Positions 28,002 to 37,595 of a stretch of 64,000 nt of DNA are shown here, in pieces. Source of the stretch: Trebonia sp963795335 (GTDB lineage Bacteria; Actinomycetota; Actinomycetes; Streptosporangiales; Streptosporangiaceae); the NCBI GenBank assembly GCA_963795335.1, contig CAWCHI010000018.1, forward strand, positions 124,001 through 188,000, written 5' to 3'. The position numbers and the translations under genes are program-made. Under the pieces are notes generated by a model, which ran no database searches, was not told the origin of the DNA, and saw only the letters and a program-made list of their open reading frames with translations. Within the stretch, counting starts at the first letter, position 1; each line of letters begins with the position of its first letter.

Positions 28002-28356
28002 GGGCAGTGCTCTGTTCAGGGTACCAGCGGTGTCCCGCCGGGTCGGCTGGCCGGCCGGGACGGACGCACTGCCCGAACCAAACAGACACAATTGATCAAG
28101 ATCGATCAGTCGCGACCGGGGTTGAGACTCTCGCTGTGTAGGTTCACGTAGACAATCGATTATCCATACCGCTAAAGTGAGCAATGCATTACGCAGAGTT
28201 GCCACGTTACTTCTCGGGTTCCCCACCCGATGCGCCGCGGCGGTCTCCGCCTCGGGGGAGTGACCGGGGCAGCCGTATGGCCTGGCCGGGGGGCAGCCCC
28301 GGGGGGCGACATGCTGTCGGCCGGAATCCCCCGGGGACCGCAAGGGAGGCGATTCA
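28002..28356. other. Intergenic region with GC-rich hairpin before small ORF
   Basis: The left part (28080-28190) is AT-rich for this genome and includes a GATCAAGATCGATC stretch; it may hold promoters for tRNA-Ala or the small ORF. At about 28301-28339 a 9-bp stem (CCCCGGGGG with CCCCCGGGG) encloses a 20-nt loop just before the Shine-Dalgarno site of the 28357 ORF. I could not match it to a known riboswitch. Confidence 0.4.
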
Positions 28357-28488
28357 GTGGGCGTTGTCTGGGGCGACGGTGGCGTGAATCAGTGCGGCCC
28401 GGTGATCGGGGCGGGCATGTCCGGCTGGGTTGGCCGGCTGGTCCGGGCCGCCTGGCGCCGCTTCTTCCTGCACGCTGGCGAGCTCTAA
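28357..28488 (+). CDS. Possible 43-aa small protein
   Basis: GTG 28357 is preceded by AAGGGAGG at 28342-28349, eight bases away, one of the best ribosome-binding sites in the window. The frame reads MGVVWGDGGVNQCGPVIGAG then MSGWVGRLVRAAWRRFFLHAGEL to TAA 28486-28488. The C-terminal half is a plausible cationic amphipathic helix (WVGRLVRAAWRRFF). No family recognised. A GC-rich hairpin sits directly upstream. It is convergent with the Fpg gene. The coding call rests on the site and the helix alone. Confidence 0.4.
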   Translation: MGVVWGDGGVNQCGPVIGAGMSGWVGRLVRAAWRRFFLHAGEL

Positions 28489-28523
28489 CCGGCCCGGATC
28501 TGACCATCCAGGACGCAGGGCGG

Positions 28524-29397
28524 CTACTTGAGCAGCCGCGACAGCCGCCGGTCGGCCAGCGGCTTGCCGCCGGTCTGGCAGGTGGGGCAGTACTGCAGCG
28601 AGGAGTCGGCGAACGAGACCTCGCGGATGGTGTCCCCGCACACCGGGCAAGGCTGGCCAGTCTTCCCGTGCACCCGCAGCCCGGTCTTCTTCTCGCCCTT
28701 GAGGTCCGCTGCGGCCAGTCCGGCCGAGCGCGTCACCGCGTCGTTGAGTGTCGACACGATCGCGGCGTGCAGCGTCGCGACGTCCTCCGCGGTGAAGCTC
28801 GACGCGAGCTTATAGGGCGACATCTTGGCGGCGTGCAGCACCTCGTCGGAGTAGGCGTTGCCGATCCCGGCGATGATGTGCTGGTCACGCAGCACCCCCT
28901 TGATCTGGGTGCGCCGTCTCCTTGAGGATCGCGCCCAGCGCCTCCGGGGTGAAGTCGCTGGCCAGCGGCTCCGGCCCGAGGGTGGCCACCCCGGGCACGT
29001 CGGCAGGGTCCCGGACGAGGTAGACGGCGAGCCGCTTCTGGGTTCCGGCCTCGGTCAGGTCGAACCCGGCCCCGTTGTCGAGCACCAGCCGGAATGCCAG
29101 CGGGCTCTTGCCCGGCCGGGCCGGCTTATCCGGGATGTCGTCTCGCCAGCGCAGCCAGCCCGCACGGGCCAGGTGGAAGACCAGGTGCAGCTCATCGACC
29201 TGGTCGGCGCAGGTGAGGTCGAGGAACTTGCCGTGCCGTCCGACTGCGGTGACGGTCCGGCCGGCCAGCGTCGACAGCGGCGGGTCGAATGTTTTGAGCA
29301 CGGTGAACGAGGCCGCCTCAGCCCGCGCGATGGCCCGCCCGACGGCGTGGTCCCGCAGGAAGGCGGCGAGTGACTCCACCTCCGGTAGTTCCGGCAT
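28524..29397 (-). CDS. Fpg/Nei family DNA glycosylase (one frameshift)
   Basis: A bifunctional base-excision glycosylase, about 290 residues. The N-terminus MPELPEVE carries the catalytic Pro2 and Glu3; Lys is in VGRHGKFLDL. The helix-two-turn-helix region is KGVLRDQHIIAGIGNAYSDEVLHAAKMSPY. The C-terminal zinc finger is CPVCGDTIREVSFADSSLQYCPTCQTGG, with four Cys. One indel near 28915 breaks ILKETAHP from the next block. It may be Fpg (8-oxoguanine) or an endonuclease VIII-like Nei; the split cannot be made from motifs alone. It follows the HAD gene on the same strand with a 23-bp gap. Confidence 0.93.
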
Positions 29398-29420
29398 AAC
29401 CCCAGTGTAAACGGCTGCCG

Positions 29421-30098
29421 CTACCCGGACTGAGCGACGAGACCAGGCAACCCGGTGATGCTGCCGAGCACGTGGGTGGCACCGGCTTCGCGCAGCGCGC
29501 CCCTCCGGCGGGCGGGACCGAGCCCGGCCACGATGCGGGCGCCTGCCCGGTGGCCCGCGAGCACCCCGTCGGGCGTAGCGCTGACCACCGCCACCTCGCG
29601 CACGTCGGCCGCGCCAAGGCGGAGCATAGCGGTCAGGACCGGGTCGGGAAACGGGAACCCGCGGGGCGCGTCGTCGCCGCACAGCACCAGGTCGGCTGTG
29701 CTCAGCCGGGCGAGCAAGTCGCCACAGGAGCGCCGCGACAGCATGGTGAGCAGGCAGATCCGGGCTCCCGAGCCTGCCGCCTTGCCGAGCGCGTCGGCCA
29801 CCTCGGCCGGGACGTCGAGGCTGAATCGCTGGACGGCGGCGCGGAACGACCGCTCGAAGGCCAGCGACGCGGCCTGGGCCCGGGGCTCGTCCCCGGCGAA
29901 CAGGTCGCGCAGCACAGCGGCCGGTGCCCGCCCGTGCGAGCGGTCGAGCCGGACCATGGACCTCGCGTAGTCCTGGGTCCCGGTGACGATGCCCTGCGTG
30001 GCGATCGCCTCGGCGAAGGCACGTTCGACCACCGAATCGTCGATGACGATGCTCGCCAGGTCACAGCAGACCAGCGAGATCGGGGGTGAGTCGGTCAT
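29421..30098 (-). CDS. HAD family hydrolase, phosphonatase-like
   Basis: A 225-residue haloacid dehalogenase-superfamily protein. Motif I reads VCCDLASIVIDDSVVERAF. The nucleophile Asp is present and the +2 residue is Ala, as in phosphonatase rather than the usual Asp, but GT is replaced by SI. The cap region is LDRSHGRAPAAVLRDLFAGDEP, motif II is ICLLTMLSRRS, and the later block is FPFPDPVLTAMLRLGAADVREVAVVSATPDGVLAGHRAGA, where the usual GDT of motif IV has become SAT. Activity is therefore uncertain. It lies between DLW-39 and the Fpg gene on the same strand. Confidence 0.82.
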   Translation of the reverse strand: MTDSPPISLVCCDLASIVIDDSVVERAFAEAIATQGIVTGTQDYARSMVRLDRSHGRAPAAVLRDLFAGDEPRAQAASLAFERSFRAAVQRFSLDVPAEVADALGKAAGSGARICLLTMLSRRSCGDLLARLSTADLVLCGDDAPRGFPFPDPVLTAMLRLGAADVREVAVVSATPDGVLAGHRAGARIVAGLGPARRRGALREAGATHVLGSITGLPGLVAQSG

Positions 30099-30161
30099 CG
30101 CGAGCGCCTAAGAAGGGTAATAGCCGGTCGCGTCAGCGGTGAGCCGCTGAGGCGGCCGGCG

Positions 30162-30287
30162 TCAGTAGTCGTCGTCCGAGGCGGTGGCCTCGCTCCACAG
30201 GTCGAGGTCGGCCCGCTGTGCCTGTACCTTGCGCCACGCCGCGAAACCGCCCAGCAGAACCGCGATCAGGATCAGCAGCTTCTTCAT
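30162..30287 (-). CDS. DLW-39 family protein
   Basis: A 41-residue protein reading MKKLLILIAVLLGGFAAWRK then VQAQRADLDLWSEATASDDDY. It has a single N-terminal transmembrane helix, a basic boundary, the DLDLW motif that names the family, and an acidic tail. Members are found near the gyrA/tRNA-Ile/tRNA-Ala locus of actinobacteria, and its presence here ties this stretch to the ancestral order. Function unknown. Start ATG 30287, stop TGA 30162-30164. Confidence 0.92.
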   Translation of the reverse strand: MKKLLILIAVLLGGFAAWRKVQAQRADLDLWSEATASDDDY

Positions 30288-30465
30288 GCCGCTAGCCTAC
30301 CGCCCAGCCCGTGAGGTCCTGCTCAAGCACCTGCGATGACCTTCCCTTGGTTTCCGGGACCCCGGCGCAGAAGGAGAGGCCTGGGCGACCAGGGGGCCAC
30401 CGCCCGTTGGTGTCCCGTGACCGCTGTGGCGTGTTGCGCCTCCCCTGACGCCTTACCGCGCTACG

Positions 30466-30493
30466 TTGACCACGATAAGTAATCGTTTAGGTA
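30466..30493 (+). promoter_or_regulatory. Sigma-70-type promoter for the secreted surface protein
   Basis: TTGACC at 30466-30471, a 16-bp spacer, then TAGGTA at 30488-30493. Transcription would begin about 7 bases before ATG 30507, leaving almost no leader although GGGAG sits at 30496-30500; the true start may differ. Confidence 0.5.
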
Positions 30494-30506
30494 CTGGGAG
30501 AAACCG

Positions 30507-32687
30507 ATGCGCCTGCGCTTCACGGGCTGGGTTGCCTGGCTGGCGGCCGTCCTGACCATAGCGGCCGCCGCGGTCTCGGTGTCCACCTCCGCGCTGGCGG
30601 CTGTCGCGGCGCCGGCTGCCGGGCTGCCCACCGGAACTCCGGCCAAGGGCCCGGTTTCGTCCTCGTACAGCAGCCCCGTCACCGGGTACACGGTCACGCT
30701 GGTCGCGCGTAAGTGCTCCAGTTACACCGACATCATGGCGAACCGGGCTCGCAACAACATCATGGAGTCGCTGCAGGACCTGGGCAAGGACTCGGTCTAC
30801 CAGGCCGGGCAGGGGGTTAACCCGGCTACCGAGCGGGACAACGACCCCGGCTGCACCCCGCTGAATGGGTGGCAGTTCGAGCTCGGCAGCAGCTTCACCA
30901 AGCCGGGGCAGCTCTCGGTCGTCACGGGGAGCCCGCTCGTGATCACCGCCGATACCGGGACTGTCCCGCAGCTCAACGCGCAGGGCGAGCGCACCGGCAA
31001 GGTCCTGCAGGGCGCGGTCGTTGAGCAGGTGACAGACGAGCAGTACCAACTCGCGCAGGAGTCGGCGCTGTGGGTGCAGGGGGGCACTGTTCAGTACCCG
31101 CAGCTGAACAACCGCTACGGCGATGAGTACGCCTTCGGGGTACTGCGCTGCGCCCTTGACAACGCGAATGCGGACAACGTGGAGTCGGTCACCTACCCGT
31201 CCGGCACCAAGAACGTCTTCTGCTACGCCTACTACGTCAACCCGGCGCCCGCCGCCGCCACCGTGACGATCCGCAAGGAAGTTACCGGCTCCGGGGTATC
31301 GCAGGACTTCACGTTCGATTCCAACCTGAGCTACGAGACCAGCGGCACGTTCAGCCTGCCGGTCGCGAACGGCCAGAGCGCGTCGAGTGACTTCATCCGG
31401 GCTGACAGCGCTTCGTTCGGCGGCCCGTACAACGTCAAGGAGGAGGTTCCTGATGGCTGGAAGCTAACCGGCCTTTCCTGCTCCGACACCAACGGCATGT
31501 CCACCTGGATCACCGACCAGGCCACCGCCAGCACATCGATCACACTCGCCGCGGCCGACCACGTCACTTGCACCTACACCGACTCGCCGCCACAGTCGCC
31601 AACGCTGACGGTCTGGAAGGTGACGTCCGGCGGGGCCGGCGGCCCATTCCGGTTCGCCGTGGTCGGCCCGGTCAGCCATAACCTGACCGCGACCACCTCG
31701 GCCGCGGAGCGTCCAGCGGAGGCCACCGCGAACGGCACCAGCCCCACGGACTACACCCCGGGCACTTACACCATCACCGAGAAGCTGCCCCCCGCGTCCC
31801 GGGCGGGCGCCTGGCACTTCCAGCAGGCTTACTGCAACGGGCACGTTCTGCCGGGCACGGTCAGGGGCGATTCGGTTTCGGTCAACGTGATGCTGTTGCT
31901 GAACACCGGCCACGCCTGCGTGTTCCGTAACACGTTTGTCCCCAATGGCAAGATTGTCATCCGGCTCCGGACGATCGGCGGTACCGCGAGCGGGGCCTTC
32001 CTCGGCGTCGGCCCGGGCCAGTCGAGGTACGACGTCTTCAAGGCGACTACGAGCCGGCCCGCGGTACCGGTCACCATCTACAACAAGAGCCACCTCGAAT
32101 TCGGCACCTGGCTGGCCTACTCGCTCACCCCGAAGTCCAGTCCCGCCCGCGGCACCTGGGTATTCCAGTCCTTCACCTGCTCCCGTGGCACCACCACCCA
32201 CCCGGCCGCGCAGGTCCGCGTGATCAGGCTGTCGGCGTCAAGCCCGGCTGCCGCGTGCCTGGCGACCTACCGCTTCCAGCCGGCCACCAGGATCGAGCTG
32301 GTCAAGACGGCCGGCGGACTCGCCGCAGCGCGGTCCGGGCCCGCCGTCGTGCAGATCCAGTGCCTGGGCACCGCCAACGGCACAGTACTGGCCAGGGGCC
32401 AGGTGGTACTCGCCCGCACGGCCACCCGTGCCGCCCTGCCACGGCCACTGGTCGTGCAAGAGCCGGCCCGCTGCACCGTCCGAGAGACCGCCACTGGCAC
32501 CGCCAGCGCGCTCAACTGGACGGGCAGCGCCACCCTCAATGGCAGGAAACTGCCGCTTCCGGGAACCTTCACCGCCGGCGTGCCCGCAAATCCGCCGCTC
32601 TACCTCGTCACCGTCCACAACGACTATCACTCCGCAGTCGTCCCCTGCGGCATCGTAGCGGCCACGCGGCACCAGCCGGACTGCTAA
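30507..32687 (+). CDS. Secreted Spa-like surface protein
   Basis: A 726-residue extracytoplasmic protein. The signal peptide (MRLRFTGWVAWLAAVLTIAAAA to about SALA-AV, residues 1-32) is clear. Residues about 50-250 form a unique domain with paired Cys (RKCSSYTDIM, DPGCTPLNGW, VLRCALDN, NVFCYAYY). From about residue 250, repeats begin TVTIRKEVTGSGVSQDFTF, GGPYNVKEEVPDGWKLTGLSC, LTVWKVTSGGAGGPFRF, TYTITEKLPPASRAGAWHFQQAYC and later degenerate copies. Each has a prealbumin-like SpaA/Cna-B fold with the YxVxE-type Glu seen in isopeptide domains. No LPXTG or membrane anchor is present, so it is probably released or bound by other means. No homology to neighbours; it interrupts the usual tRNA-Ile-tRNA-Ala spacing. 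Confidence 0.85.
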   Translation: MRLRFTGWVAWLAAVLTIAAAAVSVSTSALAAVAAPAAGLPTGTPAKGPVSSSYSSPVTGYTVTLVARKCSSYTDIMANRARNNIMESLQDLGKDSVYQAGQGVNPATERDNDPGCTPLNGWQFELGSSFTKPGQLSVVTGSPLVITADTGTVPQLNAQGERTGKVLQGAVVEQVTDEQYQLAQESALWVQGGTVQYPQLNNRYGDEYAFGVLRCALDNANADNVESVTYPSGTKNVFCYAYYVNPAPAAATVTIRKEVTGSGVSQDFTFDSNLSYETSGTFSLPVANGQSASSDFIRADSASFGGPYNVKEEVPDGWKLTGLSCSDTNGMSTWITDQATASTSITLAAADHVTCTYTDSPPQSPTLTVWKVTSGGAGGPFRFAVVGPVSHNLTATTSAAERPAEATANGTSPTDYTPGTYTITEKLPPASRAGAWHFQQAYCNGHVLPGTVRGDSVSVNVMLLLNTGHACVFRNTFVPNGKIVIRLRTIGGTASGAFLGVGPGQSRYDVFKATTSRPAVPVTIYNKSHLEFGTWLAYSLTPKSSPARGTWVFQSFTCSRGTTTHPAAQVRVIRLSASSPAAACLATYRFQPATRIELVKTAGGLAAARSGPAVVQIQCLGTANGTVLARGQVVLARTATRAALPRPLVVQEPARCTVRETATGTASALNWTGSATLNGRKLPLPGTFTAGVPANPPLYLVTVHNDYHSAVVPCGIVAATRHQPDC

Positions 32688-32809
32688 CCCGTCGGGCCCG
32701 AGGGTAGGCGCGACGGTGTCAGCAAAGGCGAACCGCTCGTCGGCGACGGCGTCACCGAGGCAATCGTGCGGATCGGGGACACGGTGCGGCGCCCGCTGCG
32801 GAGTGATCC

Positions 32810-33010
32810 TCAGGCGGCTGGGAACGTCCGGTACGCCAGCAAGTACATCGCGCCGGTCAGCGGGCCGCCGATGCAGGCGACGATCACAAACGCGGTCCAC
32901 GAGCCAGCGACGGCAAGCGCCAGAAGGCTGATGCCGTAGGCTGCGGAGCCTGCCATGGGAAGGGTGGGATGTGGCATTGGGGACCGTCTCCGGACCTTGA
33001 GTGAGGTCAT
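32810..33010 (-). CDS. Small membrane protein
   Basis: A 66-residue protein with two hydrophobic segments (AAYGISLLALAVAGSWTAF and IVACIGGPLTGAMYLLAY) after a short basic N-terminus (MTSLKVRRRSPMPHP). ATG 33010 was used; an internal ATG 11 codons later is possible. No family recognised. It lies downstream of tRNA-Ile on the same strand and convergent with the secreted protein gene. Confidence 0.5.
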   Translation of the reverse strand: MTSLKVRRRSPMPHPTLPMAGSAAYGISLLALAVAGSWTAFVIVACIGGPLTGAMYLLAYRTFPAA

Positions 33011-33323
33011 TCACACTGCTCGGAGAGCCGTGAGAGACGCCCATCTACTGGTCATCATCGCACGGTAACGGCTTTCCACCAAGCTGCTCACCCTGGCGGG
33101 ATCGTCGTCGCCAACCAGATGGGCTACAGCAAGATCGAGACGACGAAAGACTTCTATGGTCACCCTGTTCTCCCATGACCGGGCGTTCAGGAGGACCAAG
33201 CGGACAAAGAGGATGGTCAAGCCGCATGAGACGCCCCCGCAAAACGGCGGTGGCCCTACAAGCTGTAGGGCCACCGTTCGCGCCTTCTAGGGCCGACCCG
33301 GGCATTTTCCCAGGTCCATCAAG
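33011..33323. other. Spacer after tRNA-Ile
   Basis: No gene seen apart from the terminator at 33248-33276. Short frames over this spacer have no usable start sites. Confidence 0.4.
33248..33276 (-). terminator. Rho-independent terminator after tRNA-Ile
   Basis: A perfect 13-bp stem (CGGTGGCCCTACA with its complement) closes a 3-nt loop and, on the minus strand, is followed by CGTTTTG. It is 47 bp past the 3' end of tRNA-Ile and should end transcription from the gyrase-DUF3566-tRNA-Ile direction, separating it from the genes inserted beyond. Confidence 0.85.
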
Positions 33324-33397
33324 TGGGGGTACGTGGACTTGAACCACGGACCTCTTCCTTATCAGGGAAGCGCTCTAACCGACTGAGCTATACCCCC
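33324..33397 (-). tRNA. tRNA-Ile (GAT)
   Basis: On the minus strand the 74-nt sequence begins GGGGGTATAGCTCAGTCGG, has the anticodon arm CTTCCCTGATAAGGAAG (anticodon GAT) and T-arm GGTTCAAGTCC, and ends with TACCCCC and discriminator A. All four stems pair. It lies just downstream of the DUF3566 gene, as in most actinomycetes. Confidence 0.97.
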
Positions 33398-33445
33398 GCC
33401 GGGGGCTTACTTGACTGGAAAACTCTACCGTATCTGCTGACGTCT

Positions 33446-34711
33446 TCAGTCCGTCTCGCGCAGAGTCACCTCGACCCCGCCGATGGTCTTGGCGATCAGG
33501 TTGTAGATCACCGAGCCGACGGTGGACATCGCGGTGATGAGCACGATGTTCAGCGCGCCGAGCATCGCGGTGTAGCCGAGGATGAGCGACGGGGAGAACC
33601 AGTGCGAGATGTTCGTCCCGGCAGCGCTTTTGCTCGACGTGATCGAGGAGACCGTGTTCTGCAGCGAGTCGAAGACACCGAGCGCGGACAGCACCATGTA
33701 GAGCACGGCCACCGCGACGAACAGGATGACGAAGGCGACGACCGAGGCCACGAAGCTGAACTTCATGACCGACCATGGCTCCACCCGTGACAGCGTGAGC
33801 ATCGCCTGGCGCCGGGCGGGCTTACGGCTGACCTGGGGGCGCGGCGAGCCGTCGCCCTTCGGCCCGCGCTTGAAGACCGAGGTGACCGAGCTCGCGAGGC
33901 CGGACGCGGCCCCGGTGACGGCCGAGGCGGCGCCAGTGGAGAACCCGTTGACCGACGAGAAGGCTCCCCCGGAAGGGGACCCGCTGGCATCGCCGACGCC
34001 ACCGGCACCAAGGGCGGTGCCGGGCGCCGCCGTGTTGCCAGCGGCCGGCCCGGGGCCGTTCGGGCCCTCTGACCGCGGGTAGCCGTAACCCGAGCCCGTG
34101 CCGGTGCCCGGGTACGACCCGGCCCCCGAATAGGAGGACCCGGATCCCGAGTACGAATCCCCGGATCCCGAGTACGAAGACCCCGGCCCCGGGTACGACG
34201 GGGACCCGGAGTAGGTCGGCGCCGAGTAGGCCGACCCGGGTCGGGCGGCCGCAGCCGGTTCCGGTCCGGCGGAGGAGGAAGTCGCGGGCGCCGTCGGGGC
34301 CGGGCTGGCAGGCCTGCGGCCAACGTCCGGTGCGGCCGGCGTGAACACCGGCTGGCGGTCGTTCGTGGCCGCCGTGCCGTCCTCGGCGGACCCGGCCGGC
34401 CCAGTGTCAGGGGCGATGTCGGCCGAGGGGCGGCCAGTCGTGCTCGCCCGGCCAACCGTCTCGCTGGGCAGCGGGGTCGCCGTCTCTGGCGTGGTCACGT
34501 CCTGCGCTTTGTCCGCAGTCTCGGCTGAGGAAACACCGTTGGCGCTGCCCGCCCTCCGCGCGGCTCCGGAGCGTGAGCTCCCAGATCTGGACCGTGATGA
34601 CATGGAGCCATTGTCACTGACCGTATCCGCCGCCTCTCCATCCGGGTCGGCTTCCAGGTCTGGAGGCGCCGAGATATAGGACGGTTGCGTCGATCGTCCC
34701 GCCTCGTTCAC
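33446..34711 (-). CDS. DUF3566 transmembrane protein
   Basis: A 421-residue protein conserved directly downstream of gyrA in actinobacteria. The first 285 residues are a disordered Ser/Thr/Pro/Gly-rich tail with Tyr-Ser-Gly-Ser-Gly repeats (about residues 165-215). The C-terminal DUF3566 domain follows: RRQAMLTLSRVEPWSVMKFSF, a helix VASVVAFVILFVAVAVLYMVLSALGVF, a short extracytoplasmic loop, and a second helix TAMLGALNIVLITAMSTVGSVIYNLIAKTIGGVEVTLRE. Function is unknown; the disordered tail is probably cytoplasmic. Confidence 0.93.
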   Translation of the reverse strand: MNEAGRSTQPSYISAPPDLEADPDGEAADTVSDNGSMSSRSRSGSSRSGAARRAGSANGVSSAETADKAQDVTTPETATPLPSETVGRASTTGRPSADIAPDTGPAGSAEDGTAATNDRQPVFTPAAPDVGRRPASPAPTAPATSSSAGPEPAAAARPGSAYSAPTYSGSPSYPGPGSSYSGSGDSYSGSGSSYSGAGSYPGTGTGSGYGYPRSEGPNGPGPAAGNTAAPGTALGAGGVGDASGSPSGGAFSSVNGFSTGAASAVTGAASGLASSVTSVFKRGPKGDGSPRPQVSRKPARRQAMLTLSRVEPWSVMKFSFVASVVAFVILFVAVAVLYMVLSALGVFDSLQNTVSSITSSKSAAGTNISHWFSPSLILGYTAMLGALNIVLITAMSTVGSVIYNLIAKTIGGVEVTLRETD

Positions 34712-34814
34712 GACGTCCTCCTGGCAACTCGCTGGGGTCCACCTTGATATCTTCGCCGAACACTATCCGACAGCCGCGCATATTTAAGACGCAGCTACCC
34801 CCCGGCTCGTTGCC

Positions 34815-37496
<2,682 letters not shown>

Positions 37497-37542
37497 TTCG
37501 CAACCTCTCGCTCAAAGATCGAATCAGTCCGAACGGGCCCGT

Positions 37543-37556
37543 GTTTCACGTGAACC
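37543..37556. promoter_or_regulatory. parS-like site between gyrB and gyrA
   Basis: GTTTCACGTGAACC differs from the perfect actinobacterial parS GTTTCACGTGAAAC at one position. It is one of four such sites in the window and lies about 5.7 kb from oriC. Confidence 0.75.
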
Positions 37557-37595
37557 CGTCCACCGCCGCGCCCGGGCCTGGCGGCCCGCCCGGGG

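Noticed and set aside
28002..28356. Possible cobalamin or c-di-AMP riboswitch before the small ORF
   Set aside because: The hairpin is real, but none of the conserved boxes of these classes is present in order.
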